Origin: Methanoculleus sediminis
GTDB lineage: Archaea; Halobacteriota; Methanomicrobia; Methanomicrobiales; Methanoculleaceae
Reading direction: 5' to 3'
Length of the DNA: 64,000 bases
NCBI RefSeq assembly: GCF_001017125.1
Contig: NZ_JXOJ01000002.1
Location: forward strand, 25,801 to 89,800
Each line of letters starts with the position of its first letter. Positions within the stretch are counted from its first letter, which is position 1. This document shows positions 50,237-58,359 of the stretch, piece after piece. A program made the translations under genes and the position numbers. The notes beneath the pieces were generated by a model. It had not been told where the DNA came from. It made no database searches and saw nothing but the letters and a program-made list of their open reading frames with translations.

Positions 50237-50980
50237 ATGCGACGCCGGACGGCTGCCATACTCCTGATCATCCTTCTCGCCGCTCTTACAGCCCCTGCGG
50301 CCGCCACCGGGTACACGGTCAGCCCTGCCAACCACATACCCGACGGCCCGCCACAGGAACTGACGCCCCTCGAGTGGTGGCAGGTCCCTCCCCAGGTGCT
50401 GATAGCCGGCCTGTTCATCGGAACCTCCCCCGAACTCCTGGTCGTCGTCAACGTCCTGTTCCTCTTAAACGTCTGGCTCTTCTTCGGCTACCGCCGGATT
50501 GCGAAACGTGCCGCACTCGAACATGAGACCCGGACGGCGATCTACGACCACATTCGCGCTCACCCGGGCATCCGTCTCGGCACCCTCGCCGGGGACCTCG
50601 GGGTAAACCGCGGCACCCTGAGGTACCACCTCGGGAAACTGCAGGAGTTCGGGATGATCACCGCCGCCGCAGTCGAAGGCCGGACGGGCTACTTCGAGAA
50701 CCGGCAGAAGTATTCTGTTCTCGAAGAGAAGGTGCTCATCCACCTCAAAAACCCGAACACGCGGGAGATCCTCGCCATCCTGTTGGCGGGGGGCGGGGCG
50801 TCGCGGCGGGAACTTGCCGAACGGCTCGGGATCACCGCCTCGTCGGTCTCGTGGCACCTGCGGCGCCTGAAGAACGACGGGATCGTCTTCCAGGAGAAGG
50901 AGAGAGGAGACGCCCGGTACTCCCTGTCGGAGGATCTGACGGCTTTTGTCGGGGAGCGGGCGGGTTGCCGGGAGGCATGA
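50237..50980 (+). CDS. Membrane-anchored regulator with two winged-helix domains
   Basis: A 247-residue protein. Signal-like helix: MRRRTAAILLIILLAALTAP. A short outside loop (SPANHIPDGPPQ) precedes a second helix, LLVVVNVLFLLNVWLFFGYR. Two winged helices follow: HIRAHPGIRLGTLAGDLGVN-RGTLRYHLGKL, and a second in REILAILLAGGGASRRELAE with SSVSWHLRRLKNDGIV. The DNA-binding part is therefore in the cytoplasm. It is divergent from the 48515-50098 unit with box C between them, so it is the best candidate for the protein that binds the three boxes; this is inference. Confidence 0.8.
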   Translation: MRRRTAAILLIILLAALTAPAAATGYTVSPANHIPDGPPQELTPLEWWQVPPQVLIAGLFIGTSPELLVVVNVLFLLNVWLFFGYRRIAKRAALEHETRTAIYDHIRAHPGIRLGTLAGDLGVNRGTLRYHLGKLQEFGMITAAAVEGRTGYFENRQKYSVLEEKVLIHLKNPNTREILAILLAGGGASRRELAERLGITASSVSWHLRRLKNDGIVFQEKERGDARYSLSEDLTAFVGERAGCREA

Positions 50981-51178
50981 AGGAACGGGCAGTGTCTGAA
51001 GGTGTAGAGGGAACTGCTTTTCCTGGTGGGCGGGATATCGAAAAGATCTTACAAGTTAGGCCCCGGCATACAATTTTTCCGCAACTCGCCATCCCTCCGC
51101 AAACCGGGAACCACAACAGGTAATACCCATCCACCGAAACCAGCCATATTCAGGCTTTACCCACCCGGAGTAACCACG

Positions 51179-51733
51179 ATGAACCCCCACCGCATTCATG
51201 CCGAACGCCTCGACCTGATCCCCGCCTCGCTCGAGATCCTCGAGGCCGACCGGAACGACCGACAAAAACTCGCCCGCCTCCTCTCCGCCGCCGTCCCGGG
51301 TTCATGGCCGCCGCCGCTGCTCGACGATGCGACGCTCTCCGAGTTCGTCCGGATGGCGGCGGAGAACGCCGATCCCTGCTTCATTACCTGGTACTGGGTG
51401 CTCGACGACCCGGCGGAGGGCGAACGGGTTCTCGTCGGCACCGGCGGGCTTGCCTCGTCGCCGCTTCCCGGCACGGTCTTCATCGGCTACTCGGTGCTCG
51501 AGGAGTTCCAGCGCCGCGGATATGCGACCGAGGCGGTCCGGCATATCGTCGCCGCGGCCTTCGCTCTCCCCGGTGTCCGGCGGATCATGGCGACGACCTA
51601 CCCGGACCTCGCCGCATCCATCCGGGTGCTCGAAAAGAACGGGTTTGTCTACGCGGGCGAGGGGCCCGGCGGCAAGGGGTTCGAAGAAGGAATCGTCGCC
51701 TACGTGCTGGAGAAGCCCGGCGCTTCTCGATGA
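51179..51733 (+). CDS. GNAT family N-acetyltransferase
   Basis: A 184-residue RimJ/RimL-type acetyltransferase: IHAERLDLIPASLEILEADR at the start, FIGYSVLEEFQRRGYATEAV with the acetyl-CoA loop, and ASIRVLEKNGFVYAGEG. It is expected to transfer an acetyl group from acetyl-CoA to a protein N-terminus or small amine. The ATG at 51179 follows a GGAGTAACC ribosome site. Confidence 0.9.
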   Translation: MNPHRIHAERLDLIPASLEILEADRNDRQKLARLLSAAVPGSWPPPLLDDATLSEFVRMAAENADPCFITWYWVLDDPAEGERVLVGTGGLASSPLPGTVFIGYSVLEEFQRRGYATEAVRHIVAAAFALPGVRRIMATTYPDLAASIRVLEKNGFVYAGEGPGGKGFEEGIVAYVLEKPGASR

Positions 51734-51835
51734 GGAGAGAGAGGGCGTAGCCGCCGCCCCGCACAGGAACCTATATGAAGTGCTCGCACCCTGTGTGCCT
51801 GCCGATACCGAAGAGTGAGGCAGGAAGTTGGAACC

Positions 51836-52513
51836 ATGGCATGGAGAAGACCGTCGCGCGAGATCTGGGGCGAATTCGACCAGATGATAGGGGATATGCA
51901 GAAACAGTTTTCCGAGGTGATGGAGCGGCTCTCGGGAGCCGCACAGCAGGTGCCCATGCTCGGGGGAACCGGAACGGTGGTCGACGTTCTGGAGCACGAG
52001 GCGGACGTCGTGGTCGTTGCCGACCTCCCCGGCGTCGCGAGGGAGGGGATATCCGTCCGGCTCCTTGATGCGAGGACACTCAGGATCACCGCCCGGAGGG
52101 AGGAGGCGAAGGAGGAGAGGCAGGCGGGGTACCACGTCCGGGAGCGGAGGTTCGGCGCGATCTCCCGGACGGTCTCCCTTCCCACCGACGTCCGCGACGA
52201 GGGGGCGACCGCCACGTTCAAGAACGGCGTCCTCGAGGTGCGGCTGAAGAAGGTGGCCGAGACCCGCGGAAAAGAGATCTCGGTGAGTGAAGAGGCCGCC
52301 GAGCAGCACAGAGAGCAGGTGGAGGAAGAATACCGGGAGGCACGGGAGAAGATGGAGCCGTCCGGCTACCTGCGCTCCCGGGACGTGATGGAAGCGGCTG
52401 AGGGGATCGAACTCGAGGAGCGGGGGACCCCCGAGGAGCAGGAGACGGCCGCGAAACTCCGCGAGCAGAAGGAGCGGCTCTACGAGGAGGGGAAGAAGAA
52501 ACTCGAGGAGTAA
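51836..52513 (+). CDS. Small heat shock protein (Hsp20) with long charged C-terminal tail
   Basis: A 225-residue protein. The crystallin domain spans about residues 45-135: VVDVLEHEADVVVVADLPGV, LRITARREEA, and GVLEVRLKK. The C-terminal ~80 residues are a highly charged helical tail (EQHREQVEEEYREAREKM ... ERLYEEGKKKLEE), much longer than usual. The N-terminal arm is 43 residues. It should be an ATP-independent holdase chaperone. No heat-shock operator is obvious upstream. Confidence 0.88.
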   Translation: MAWRRPSREIWGEFDQMIGDMQKQFSEVMERLSGAAQQVPMLGGTGTVVDVLEHEADVVVVADLPGVAREGISVRLLDARTLRITARREEAKEERQAGYHVRERRFGAISRTVSLPTDVRDEGATATFKNGVLEVRLKKVAETRGKEISVSEEAAEQHREQVEEEYREAREKMEPSGYLRSRDVMEAAEGIELEERGTPEEQETAAKLREQKERLYEEGKKKLEE

Positions 52514-52518
52514 CCCGA

Positions 52519-53241
52519 TCATCCCGCGAGATCCCGGAGGATCTCGAACCCCGACTCGATCGAGGCCAGGTACCGCCGGTTGCGCCCGCCCGGGTAGGGC
52601 AGGCAGAGAAGCCGGCTCTCCTCGAAGATCGCCTCCCGGGAGAGCCCTGTTATCGTCCCGGCGCCACGGAGAGCGCTCGCATAGGGCTCGATATGACGGA
52701 GGCCCAAAAGAGCCGTGTTCCCGAGGGCGACGACGTAATCGGGTGCGAGGGCGGCGACCTCCGGGGCGAGCGTCTCGCAGGCGCTCATCCGGATGAGATC
52801 GGCCGGGATGGCCGGCCTGCGGTTCTTCCGGAAGACGCACCGGACCGTATCGACGAGGAAGAGCCCCTTCGCGGCGAAGAGGTCCAGATTCTCCCGGCGC
52901 GAGCTGCCGTCGAGCCCGAGCAGACGAAACAGGTTCTCCGCGAGCCCGCGGGAGAGGGGCGCGGCGCCGGGACGGCACGGCGCGTCGTAGCGATCGTTCC
53001 AGAAGTAGGGATAGCCGGGGCTCCGGCAATCGGCCGGTTCCGCGATCTCGTGCCGCCCGGCGGCCCAGGGCGGCGATTCGGCGACAAAGAGCACCTTCAC
53101 GCGGCCGGGTCTCCGGGACGCGGCGTCGCAGGCGTCGTGGGGCAGGAGCCCGGGCAGAAGAATGCCGCACAGATCGGGGCGACCGAGCGCGTAGCGGCGG
53201 TAGGCCTCCCGCATCGCCGGTGGAGAATGCCGGATATCCAT
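52519..53241 (-). CDS. Uracil-DNA glycosylase-like protein
   Basis: A 240-residue protein of the UDG fold: RVKVLFVAESPPWAAG near residue 50, ENLDLFAAKGLFLVDTVRC in the middle, PDYVVALGNTALLG and ESRLLCLPYPGGRNR, which resembles the C-terminal substrate loop. Which UDG class it belongs to is not clear, so base specificity is unknown. The start MDIRHSPPAMREAYRRY is divergent from the DEAD-box helicase gene, with a 94-bp shared promoter gap. Confidence 0.75.
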   Translation of the reverse strand: MDIRHSPPAMREAYRRYALGRPDLCGILLPGLLPHDACDAASRRPGRVKVLFVAESPPWAAGRHEIAEPADCRSPGYPYFWNDRYDAPCRPGAAPLSRGLAENLFRLLGLDGSSRRENLDLFAAKGLFLVDTVRCVFRKNRRPAIPADLIRMSACETLAPEVAALAPDYVVALGNTALLGLRHIEPYASALRGAGTITGLSREAIFEESRLLCLPYPGGRNRRYLASIESGFEILRDLAG

Positions 53242-53335
53242 CACTGCAGGTTCGCCGCGAAGACGGATATCTCTGCGGGTGGATCCGGCGTGAGATGCGA
53301 CATATAATGAGGTCTCAGAACCAAGAAGTGGAAGA

Positions 53336-54919
53336 ATGGAGAAGAATATTACCTTCCAGGAACTCAATATCTCGCCAAAGACACTCCGCGCAATAGAAGA
53401 TATGGGTTTTGAAGAGCCCACGCCCATCCAGATCAGCACCATACCGGCGATACTCGACGGACGCGACGTGACCGGCCAGGCACAGACCGGAACGGGGAAG
53501 ACGGCGGCGTTCGGCGTCCCGGCGATCGAGCGCGTCGACACCGACAGCCGGGAGACGCAGATTCTCGTCCTCTCCCCCACCCGGGAACTCGCCATCCAGA
53601 CCGCCGAAGAGTTTGCCCGCCTCGCGAAACACCACCGGGGGATCAACATCCTCCCGATCTACGGCGGCCAGCCGATCGACCGGCAGTTCCGGGCGCTGGA
53701 ACGCGGCGTCCAGATCGTCGTCGGGACACCCGGCCGGGTGCTCGACCACCTCGACCGCGGGACGCTCTCGTTCGGCGCGGTGAAACTCGTCGTCCTCGAC
53801 GAGGCCGACCAGATGCTGGACATGGGCTTTCGCGAGGATATCGAGAAGATCCTCGACGAAACCCCGCGTGACCGCCAGACGATCCTCTTCTCGGCCACCC
53901 TCCCCAAACCCATCCTGGAGATCTCGAAGAAGTTCCAGAAGAACCCCGAGTTCATCTCGGTCGCACGCCGGGAAGTGACCGTCCCGCAGATCGAGCAGCT
54001 CTACCTCGAGGTGCGTAACCGCGACAAACTCGAGGTCCTCACCCGGCTGCTCGACATGTACGATCCCGACCTGACCCTGATCTTCTCGAACACCAAGAAG
54101 GGTGTCGACGACCTGACCACGCACCTCCAGGCCCGCGGCTACTTCGCCGAGGGCCTCCACGGGGACATGAAGCAGACCCTGCGCGACCGGGTGATGGCGA
54201 AGTTCCGGGCGGGGTCGATCGACATCCTGGTCGCGACAGACGTCGCCGCACGGGGCATCGACGTCGAGGACGTCGACCTGGTCATCAATTACGACGTCCC
54301 GCAGGATATCGAGTACTACATCCACCGCATCGGCAGGACGGCGCGGGCCGGACGCACCGGGCGGGCCGTCACGTTCGTGGGCCCGAAGGAGTACTTCAAA
54401 CTCCGGACGATCCAGAACTACACGAAGATCAAGATCGCCCGGATCCCCCTCCCGACGCAGGGGGACGTCGAGGAGAGCCGGACGCGCAAACTCATCGACC
54501 GGGTGCATCAGACCATCGAAGATGGCAATCTTGACCAATACGCGAACCTCGTCGAGCGGATCATCGCCGAGGATTACACCTCGCTCGAGGTCGCCGCCGC
54601 CCTCCTGAAGCTGGAACTCGGCGCGGCCGGCCAGGGCCAGCCGCAGGATATCGGGCCCGCCCGGGGGCTGGCTCTCCTCAGAATCCCCGTCGGAAGAGAA
54701 CACCAGATCAGGCCGAAGGATATCGTCGGAGCGCTCGCGGGCGAGACCGGGATTCCCGGCAGCGCCATCGGCGCGATCAACATCTACGACACCTACTCCA
54801 CCGTCGACGTGCCCCTTGACGCCGCCGAGCGGGTCATCGAAGGGATGAAAGGAAAGACTATCGCACGGGCCCGTCTGACCCGACCGATCGAGATCGTCGA
54901 GGCGCCCGGCGGGCGGTAA
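53336..54919 (+). CDS. DEAD-box RNA helicase with DbpA-like RNA-binding domain
   Basis: A 527-residue helicase. All DEAD-box motifs are visible: FEEPTPIQISTIPAILDGRD (Q motif), GQAQTGTGKTAAF (I), LSPTRELAIQTAEE (Ia), VGTPGRVLDHLDRG (Ib), VVLDEADQMLDMGF (II), LFSATLPK (III), VAARGIDVEDVD (V) and HRIGRTARAG (VI). The C-terminal 80 residues form a DbpA-type RNA-binding domain (LRIPVGREHQIRPKDIVGAL). It probably works in ribosome assembly or cold adaptation. Start at MEKNITFQELN. Confidence 0.95.
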   Translation: MEKNITFQELNISPKTLRAIEDMGFEEPTPIQISTIPAILDGRDVTGQAQTGTGKTAAFGVPAIERVDTDSRETQILVLSPTRELAIQTAEEFARLAKHHRGINILPIYGGQPIDRQFRALERGVQIVVGTPGRVLDHLDRGTLSFGAVKLVVLDEADQMLDMGFREDIEKILDETPRDRQTILFSATLPKPILEISKKFQKNPEFISVARREVTVPQIEQLYLEVRNRDKLEVLTRLLDMYDPDLTLIFSNTKKGVDDLTTHLQARGYFAEGLHGDMKQTLRDRVMAKFRAGSIDILVATDVAARGIDVEDVDLVINYDVPQDIEYYIHRIGRTARAGRTGRAVTFVGPKEYFKLRTIQNYTKIKIARIPLPTQGDVEESRTRKLIDRVHQTIEDGNLDQYANLVERIIAEDYTSLEVAAALLKLELGAAGQGQPQDIGPARGLALLRIPVGREHQIRPKDIVGALAGETGIPGSAIGAINIYDTYSTVDVPLDAAERVIEGMKGKTIARARLTRPIEIVEAPGGR

Positions 54920-55533
54920 GTCGCCGGCGGCATGTGAAGCCGGAATCTCGAAAAAAACCATTTTATCGGGCAGGCGCAACACGCCGGGATGCTTGAGGCG
55001 CACCGGAAGACCTGCAGAGCAGAACAGTCATCGACCAGAAACGTTTTTCCCGAAGCCGGAGCATCGTCCGGTTTGAACCGGCGGGATCACCGCATGGCAA
55101 CCCGGAGGTGCGGGGGGATTCTCCGGGGTAGCGGCACCGATCCCGTCCGGGGAAAAAGGTTATATATGCTGGCGCGTATTCTACACCGTCTGGGGGGTGG
55201 TGGCGTCAATAGGTACGGTACAATCTCTTATCTTCCGGAGTCTCATCGCCATCGAAAAATCGAGGATTATCTGCCCTAAGACCCGCATATTAGTAAATAG
55301 CATATTTGCAAGATGGTGTGCTGCAAACTCCTGCCCGGGTTCGGCCGGCCATCTCTGCCACCTGCCCTGCATCAGGGGCGCGACGGGGCAATCCGACCCG
55401 AAGCCCCCTCCTCCGGAAAAACCGGATCCCCGGAAAATTCCACATGAATCTGCCGGATGGGAGCGGCCGTGAAACCGCTTTCACGGCCCACCCACCCGGA
55501 GGTGTATCGGGAGTTGTATACCTTTTTTTGCGG
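54920..55533. other. Gene-free region with an orphan promoter
   Basis: 614 bp without a supported gene between the convergent helicase and TreT-like genes. A strong TTATATATG element at 55160-55168, with AAAAAGG in front, is not followed by a recognisable gene. The other half has short frames with no coding character. Confidence 0.5.
55160..55168 (+). promoter_or_regulatory. Orphan archaeal TATA box, possible ncRNA promoter
   Basis: GTTATATATGC preceded by AAAAAG fits an archaeal BRE-TATA. Transcription would start near 55190. Only a 37-codon frame follows, so a small RNA or a very short protein is possible. Confidence 0.35.
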
Positions 55534-56793
55534 TCAGGTATTCTGAACGCCGATTTCCGTATTCAGCATGTCCAGATAGTCGGAGAGGAGGCGGGTGATC
55601 AGGAAGTTCTGCCGGACGTGCTCCTTGCCGGCCCGGCCGAGCCGCTTCCCGAGGTCAGGGTTCTCGAGGACCTGCCGGATCCTCCAGGCAAACCCATCGG
55701 TATCGGTCGGGTCGAGGAGGAACCCGGTCTCGCCGTCCTCGATCTGGAGCGGTATGCCCCCGACCCGGGACGCGATGACCGGCCGCCCCTTCCAGAGCCC
55801 TTCGGTGACGGTCAGGCCGAACCCTTCGCGGAGCGACTTCTGAAGGATGACACACGAGACCCGCTGCAGGGCGTTGACCAGCAGGTGGTCTTCGGCGGTG
55901 ATCAGGATGACGTCGCCGGCCTCGATGAACTCCCGGGCCTTCTCCTCGACGCGACGGTAGATCGCCCAGCCTTCGGGATCGTCGGGAGCCATGCTCCCGC
56001 AGAGCACCAGCCGGCAGTCGACGTGCTCGCGCACCCGGGCAAAGACATCGACGACGCCTTCGGGGTCTTTCCACTTGTCGAACCGCGAGATCTGGGTGAT
56101 CAGCGGTTTGTCGATCGGCACACCGTACTTCTCGAGAAGGCCTGCGATCTCCGCGTCCGTGAGATCGCGGTTCTTCTCCGAGAGGGGATCGATCGCCGGA
56201 CGGCAGATCCACTGCTCCATCGGCATGCCCGCCCGGCGGTACTCCTCGTGCGAGATGACCATCCGGTCGTAATCAAGAACGTAGTCCTTGAGGAACTCCC
56301 AGAGATCCACGTCCGGGTTCGAGAGATCGACGTGGCACCGCCAGACCCAGGGCTGGGTCTTTCTGTAGAACCGTATCAGGGGCAGGGGCTGCGGGTCGTG
56401 GATGACCACAAGATCGTGGTCGATCTCCATCTGCCCGGAGAAGCATTCGTTCGTCCGGAGATAAAGCCCCTTCTCCTCGTCCGAGAACGATATCGCCTGT
56501 CCCTGCAGAGCGTTGTGGAAGTTCTTGGTGATGGTGAAGAAGTCCCCCTCGCCGTTTAAGATATTCCACTGCGTCCTGATCCCGACGTCGTTCATGAGCG
56601 GCACGAGCGAGAGGATCATCTCCGCTACGCCGCCGCTCTGGTATGTCGAGTTCACGTGAAGGACCCGCTTCCCCCGGAGGGCCACCGCCTTGCGGTAGAT
56701 CCCGGAGATGACATCGTCGCCGACGATGGGCCGGTGGTCCTCGAGCGTCCGGCCGTTGTCGCAGATGCAGGTTATTCCGTCCATATAGGCCAT
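55534..56793 (-). CDS. Trehalose synthase-like GT4 glycosyltransferase (TreT type)
   Basis: A 419-residue GT4 glycosyltransferase: RVLHVNSTYQSGGVAEMILS, FSGQMEIDHDLVVIHDPQPL, PLITQISRFDKWKDPEGVVD, and SLREGFGLTVTEGLWKGRPV with the GT4 glutamates. This is the TreT pattern, which links glucose from a nucleotide sugar to glucose. The start MAYMDG at 56793 has an AGGGGGAGAT ribosome site; the frame extends six codons further. A TTAATAAATATATG element lies upstream at about 56853-56870. Confidence 0.85.
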   Translation of the reverse strand: MAYMDGITCICDNGRTLEDHRPIVGDDVISGIYRKAVALRGKRVLHVNSTYQSGGVAEMILSLVPLMNDVGIRTQWNILNGEGDFFTITKNFHNALQGQAISFSDEEKGLYLRTNECFSGQMEIDHDLVVIHDPQPLPLIRFYRKTQPWVWRCHVDLSNPDVDLWEFLKDYVLDYDRMVISHEEYRRAGMPMEQWICRPAIDPLSEKNRDLTDAEIAGLLEKYGVPIDKPLITQISRFDKWKDPEGVVDVFARVREHVDCRLVLCGSMAPDDPEGWAIYRRVEEKAREFIEAGDVILITAEDHLLVNALQRVSCVILQKSLREGFGLTVTEGLWKGRPVIASRVGGIPLQIEDGETGFLLDPTDTDGFAWRIRQVLENPDLGKRLGRAGKEHVRQNFLITRLLSDYLDMLNTEIGVQNT

Positions 56794-56852
56794 CGCAAAT
56801 CTCCCCCTCAAAGGCAGTACAGAGACTTACTGCACACAGCATCTGTACCCTC

Positions 56853-56872
56853 GAATTAATAAATATATGCAT
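56853..56872 (-). promoter_or_regulatory. TATA-rich promoter of the TreT-like gene
   Basis: The minus strand reads GCATATATTTATTAATTCG. It lies about 60-80 nt before the ATG, which allows a short leader. The 317-bp gap 56794-57110 also holds the promoter of the divergent FkbM gene. Confidence 0.5.
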
Positions 56873-57110
56873 GTAAAAATAATTTATTTCAAGCCAGATT
56901 TTAACCATAAGGGGAATTATAGGGGCAAAATATGAATTTGCGTGATGCAAAGCGATGACAAACATGACGAAAAAAGTTAATAAGGTGAAAAATTTCGGGG
57001 CCCCGGGACGATGCGGATTTGAAGAGCCCGAGGGCGGGGTGAAGCGGCGCGCCACCGGAAAAGAAGAAGAAACGCCCATATAGAGAGGATTCCCAATCTG
57101 ATACGGTGCG

Positions 57111-57752
57111 ATGTATCGAAAAAACGTCGGGAAAACCGGCATCGAACCCGGGCACACGCCCCTCTTTACCACCTCCGACGGCGTAACCTTCAGGAGGATG
57201 CCGCACGGAGCCGACGCCGTCTACGTCGTCGGCGAGTACCGCTTCGACGACATCCGGCCCGACGATATCGTCCTGGACCTCGGAGCCAACGTCGGTGCGT
57301 TCTGCATCCGGGCCGCCCGCCGCTCGAGGCACGTGCTGGCCGTCGAACCCATCCTCACGGAGGCACTCCGGGAGAACGTCGAGAGAAACGGCGGAGGGGT
57401 CACCGTGGTGGACGGGGCGCTCGGCACGGGGGAGAGCGTCCGGGTCGCCTGGGGGGAGAGAACACTCGCCGTGGCGACCAGCACCCTCGGTGAGTTCGCC
57501 GCCATGGCCGGAGGATGCGACTTCCTGAAGTGCGACTGCGAGGGGGCGGAATGGTTCATCAGGCCACGAGACCTCGATACGGTGCGCCGGATCGAGATGG
57601 AACTTCACATGCCCCCGATCGGGGGACCGGTGAACAGGACGCTTCTCGACTACATCGGGGAGCACTACGATTTTGAGATAGAGCGGACGCCCGGCTACGA
57701 CGTGAAGGGCGTGATAGGAGTTCTACACGCCGTCCGGAAGAACGGCAGGTGA
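57111..57752 (+). CDS. FkbM family methyltransferase
   Basis: A 213-residue SAM-dependent methyltransferase: DIRPDDIVLDLGANVGAFCI (residues about 45-64), HVLAVEPILTEALRENVERN, CDFLKCDCEGAEWFI with the DCEGAE motif of FkbM. The acceptor is usually a sugar or a small molecule, so it is probably an O-methyltransferase; the target is unknown. It starts 40 nt after a TATAGAG element. Confidence 0.88.
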   Translation: MYRKNVGKTGIEPGHTPLFTTSDGVTFRRMPHGADAVYVVGEYRFDDIRPDDIVLDLGANVGAFCIRAARRSRHVLAVEPILTEALRENVERNGGGVTVVDGALGTGESVRVAWGERTLAVATSTLGEFAAMAGGCDFLKCDCEGAEWFIRPRDLDTVRRIEMELHMPPIGGPVNRTLLDYIGEHYDFEIERTPGYDVKGVIGVLHAVRKNGR

Positions 57753-57899
57753 ACGTCCGGCGGCGATCGCGGGACGGGGAGGTTCAGGCAATCCCGGCCG
57801 GGATACAACGACAGGTAAATTCCCCGAGATCCGGCTAACCGCGACCAACCGGCATGCATAAATAGGGATCGGCAACAACGCCCCCGGTGGTGATGCAGT

Positions 57900-58355
57900 A
57901 TGGCGCAGGCAAAAGAAGGCGACACCGTAAAGGTGCACTACACCGGGAAACTGGAAGACGGAACGGTCTTTGATACCTCCGAAGAACGGGCCCCACTGGA
58001 GTTCACCATCGGCAGCGGTCAGATCATCCCGGGGTTCGAGCGCGCCGTGGTCGGCATGGAGCCGGGAGAGGCAAAGACAGCCACGATCCCGCCCGAAGAG
58101 GCATACGGTCACCGCCGTGATGAGATGACCATTACGGTGGACCGGGAACAGTTTCCCGAGGAGATCAACCCCGAACCGGGCCAGCAACTCCAGGTTCAGC
58201 AGCCGGACGGCAGGGCGGCCATCGTCGTCGTCAGCGACGTCTCGGAATCGACCGTGACGCTGGACGCGAACCACCCGCTGGCCGGACAACCCCTGACATT
58301 CGATATCACGCTCGTGGATATCGTCAGCGCTGCGCAGGAGCAAGCAGCCGGGTAA
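57900..58355 (+). CDS. FKBP-type peptidyl-prolyl isomerase
   Basis: A 151-residue SlyD-like protein: DTVKVHYTGKLEDGTVFDTS, GSGQIIPGFERAVVGMEPGE and AYGHRRDEMTITVDREQFPE, followed by the insert-in-flap domain and HPLAGQPLTFDITLVDI. There is no C-terminal His-rich tail. It should assist folding of cytoplasmic proteins by proline isomerisation. Confidence 0.93.
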   Translation: MAQAKEGDTVKVHYTGKLEDGTVFDTSEERAPLEFTIGSGQIIPGFERAVVGMEPGEAKTATIPPEEAYGHRRDEMTITVDREQFPEEINPEPGQQLQVQQPDGRAAIVVVSDVSESTVTLDANHPLAGQPLTFDITLVDIVSAAQEQAAG

Positions 58356-58359
58356 CCCT

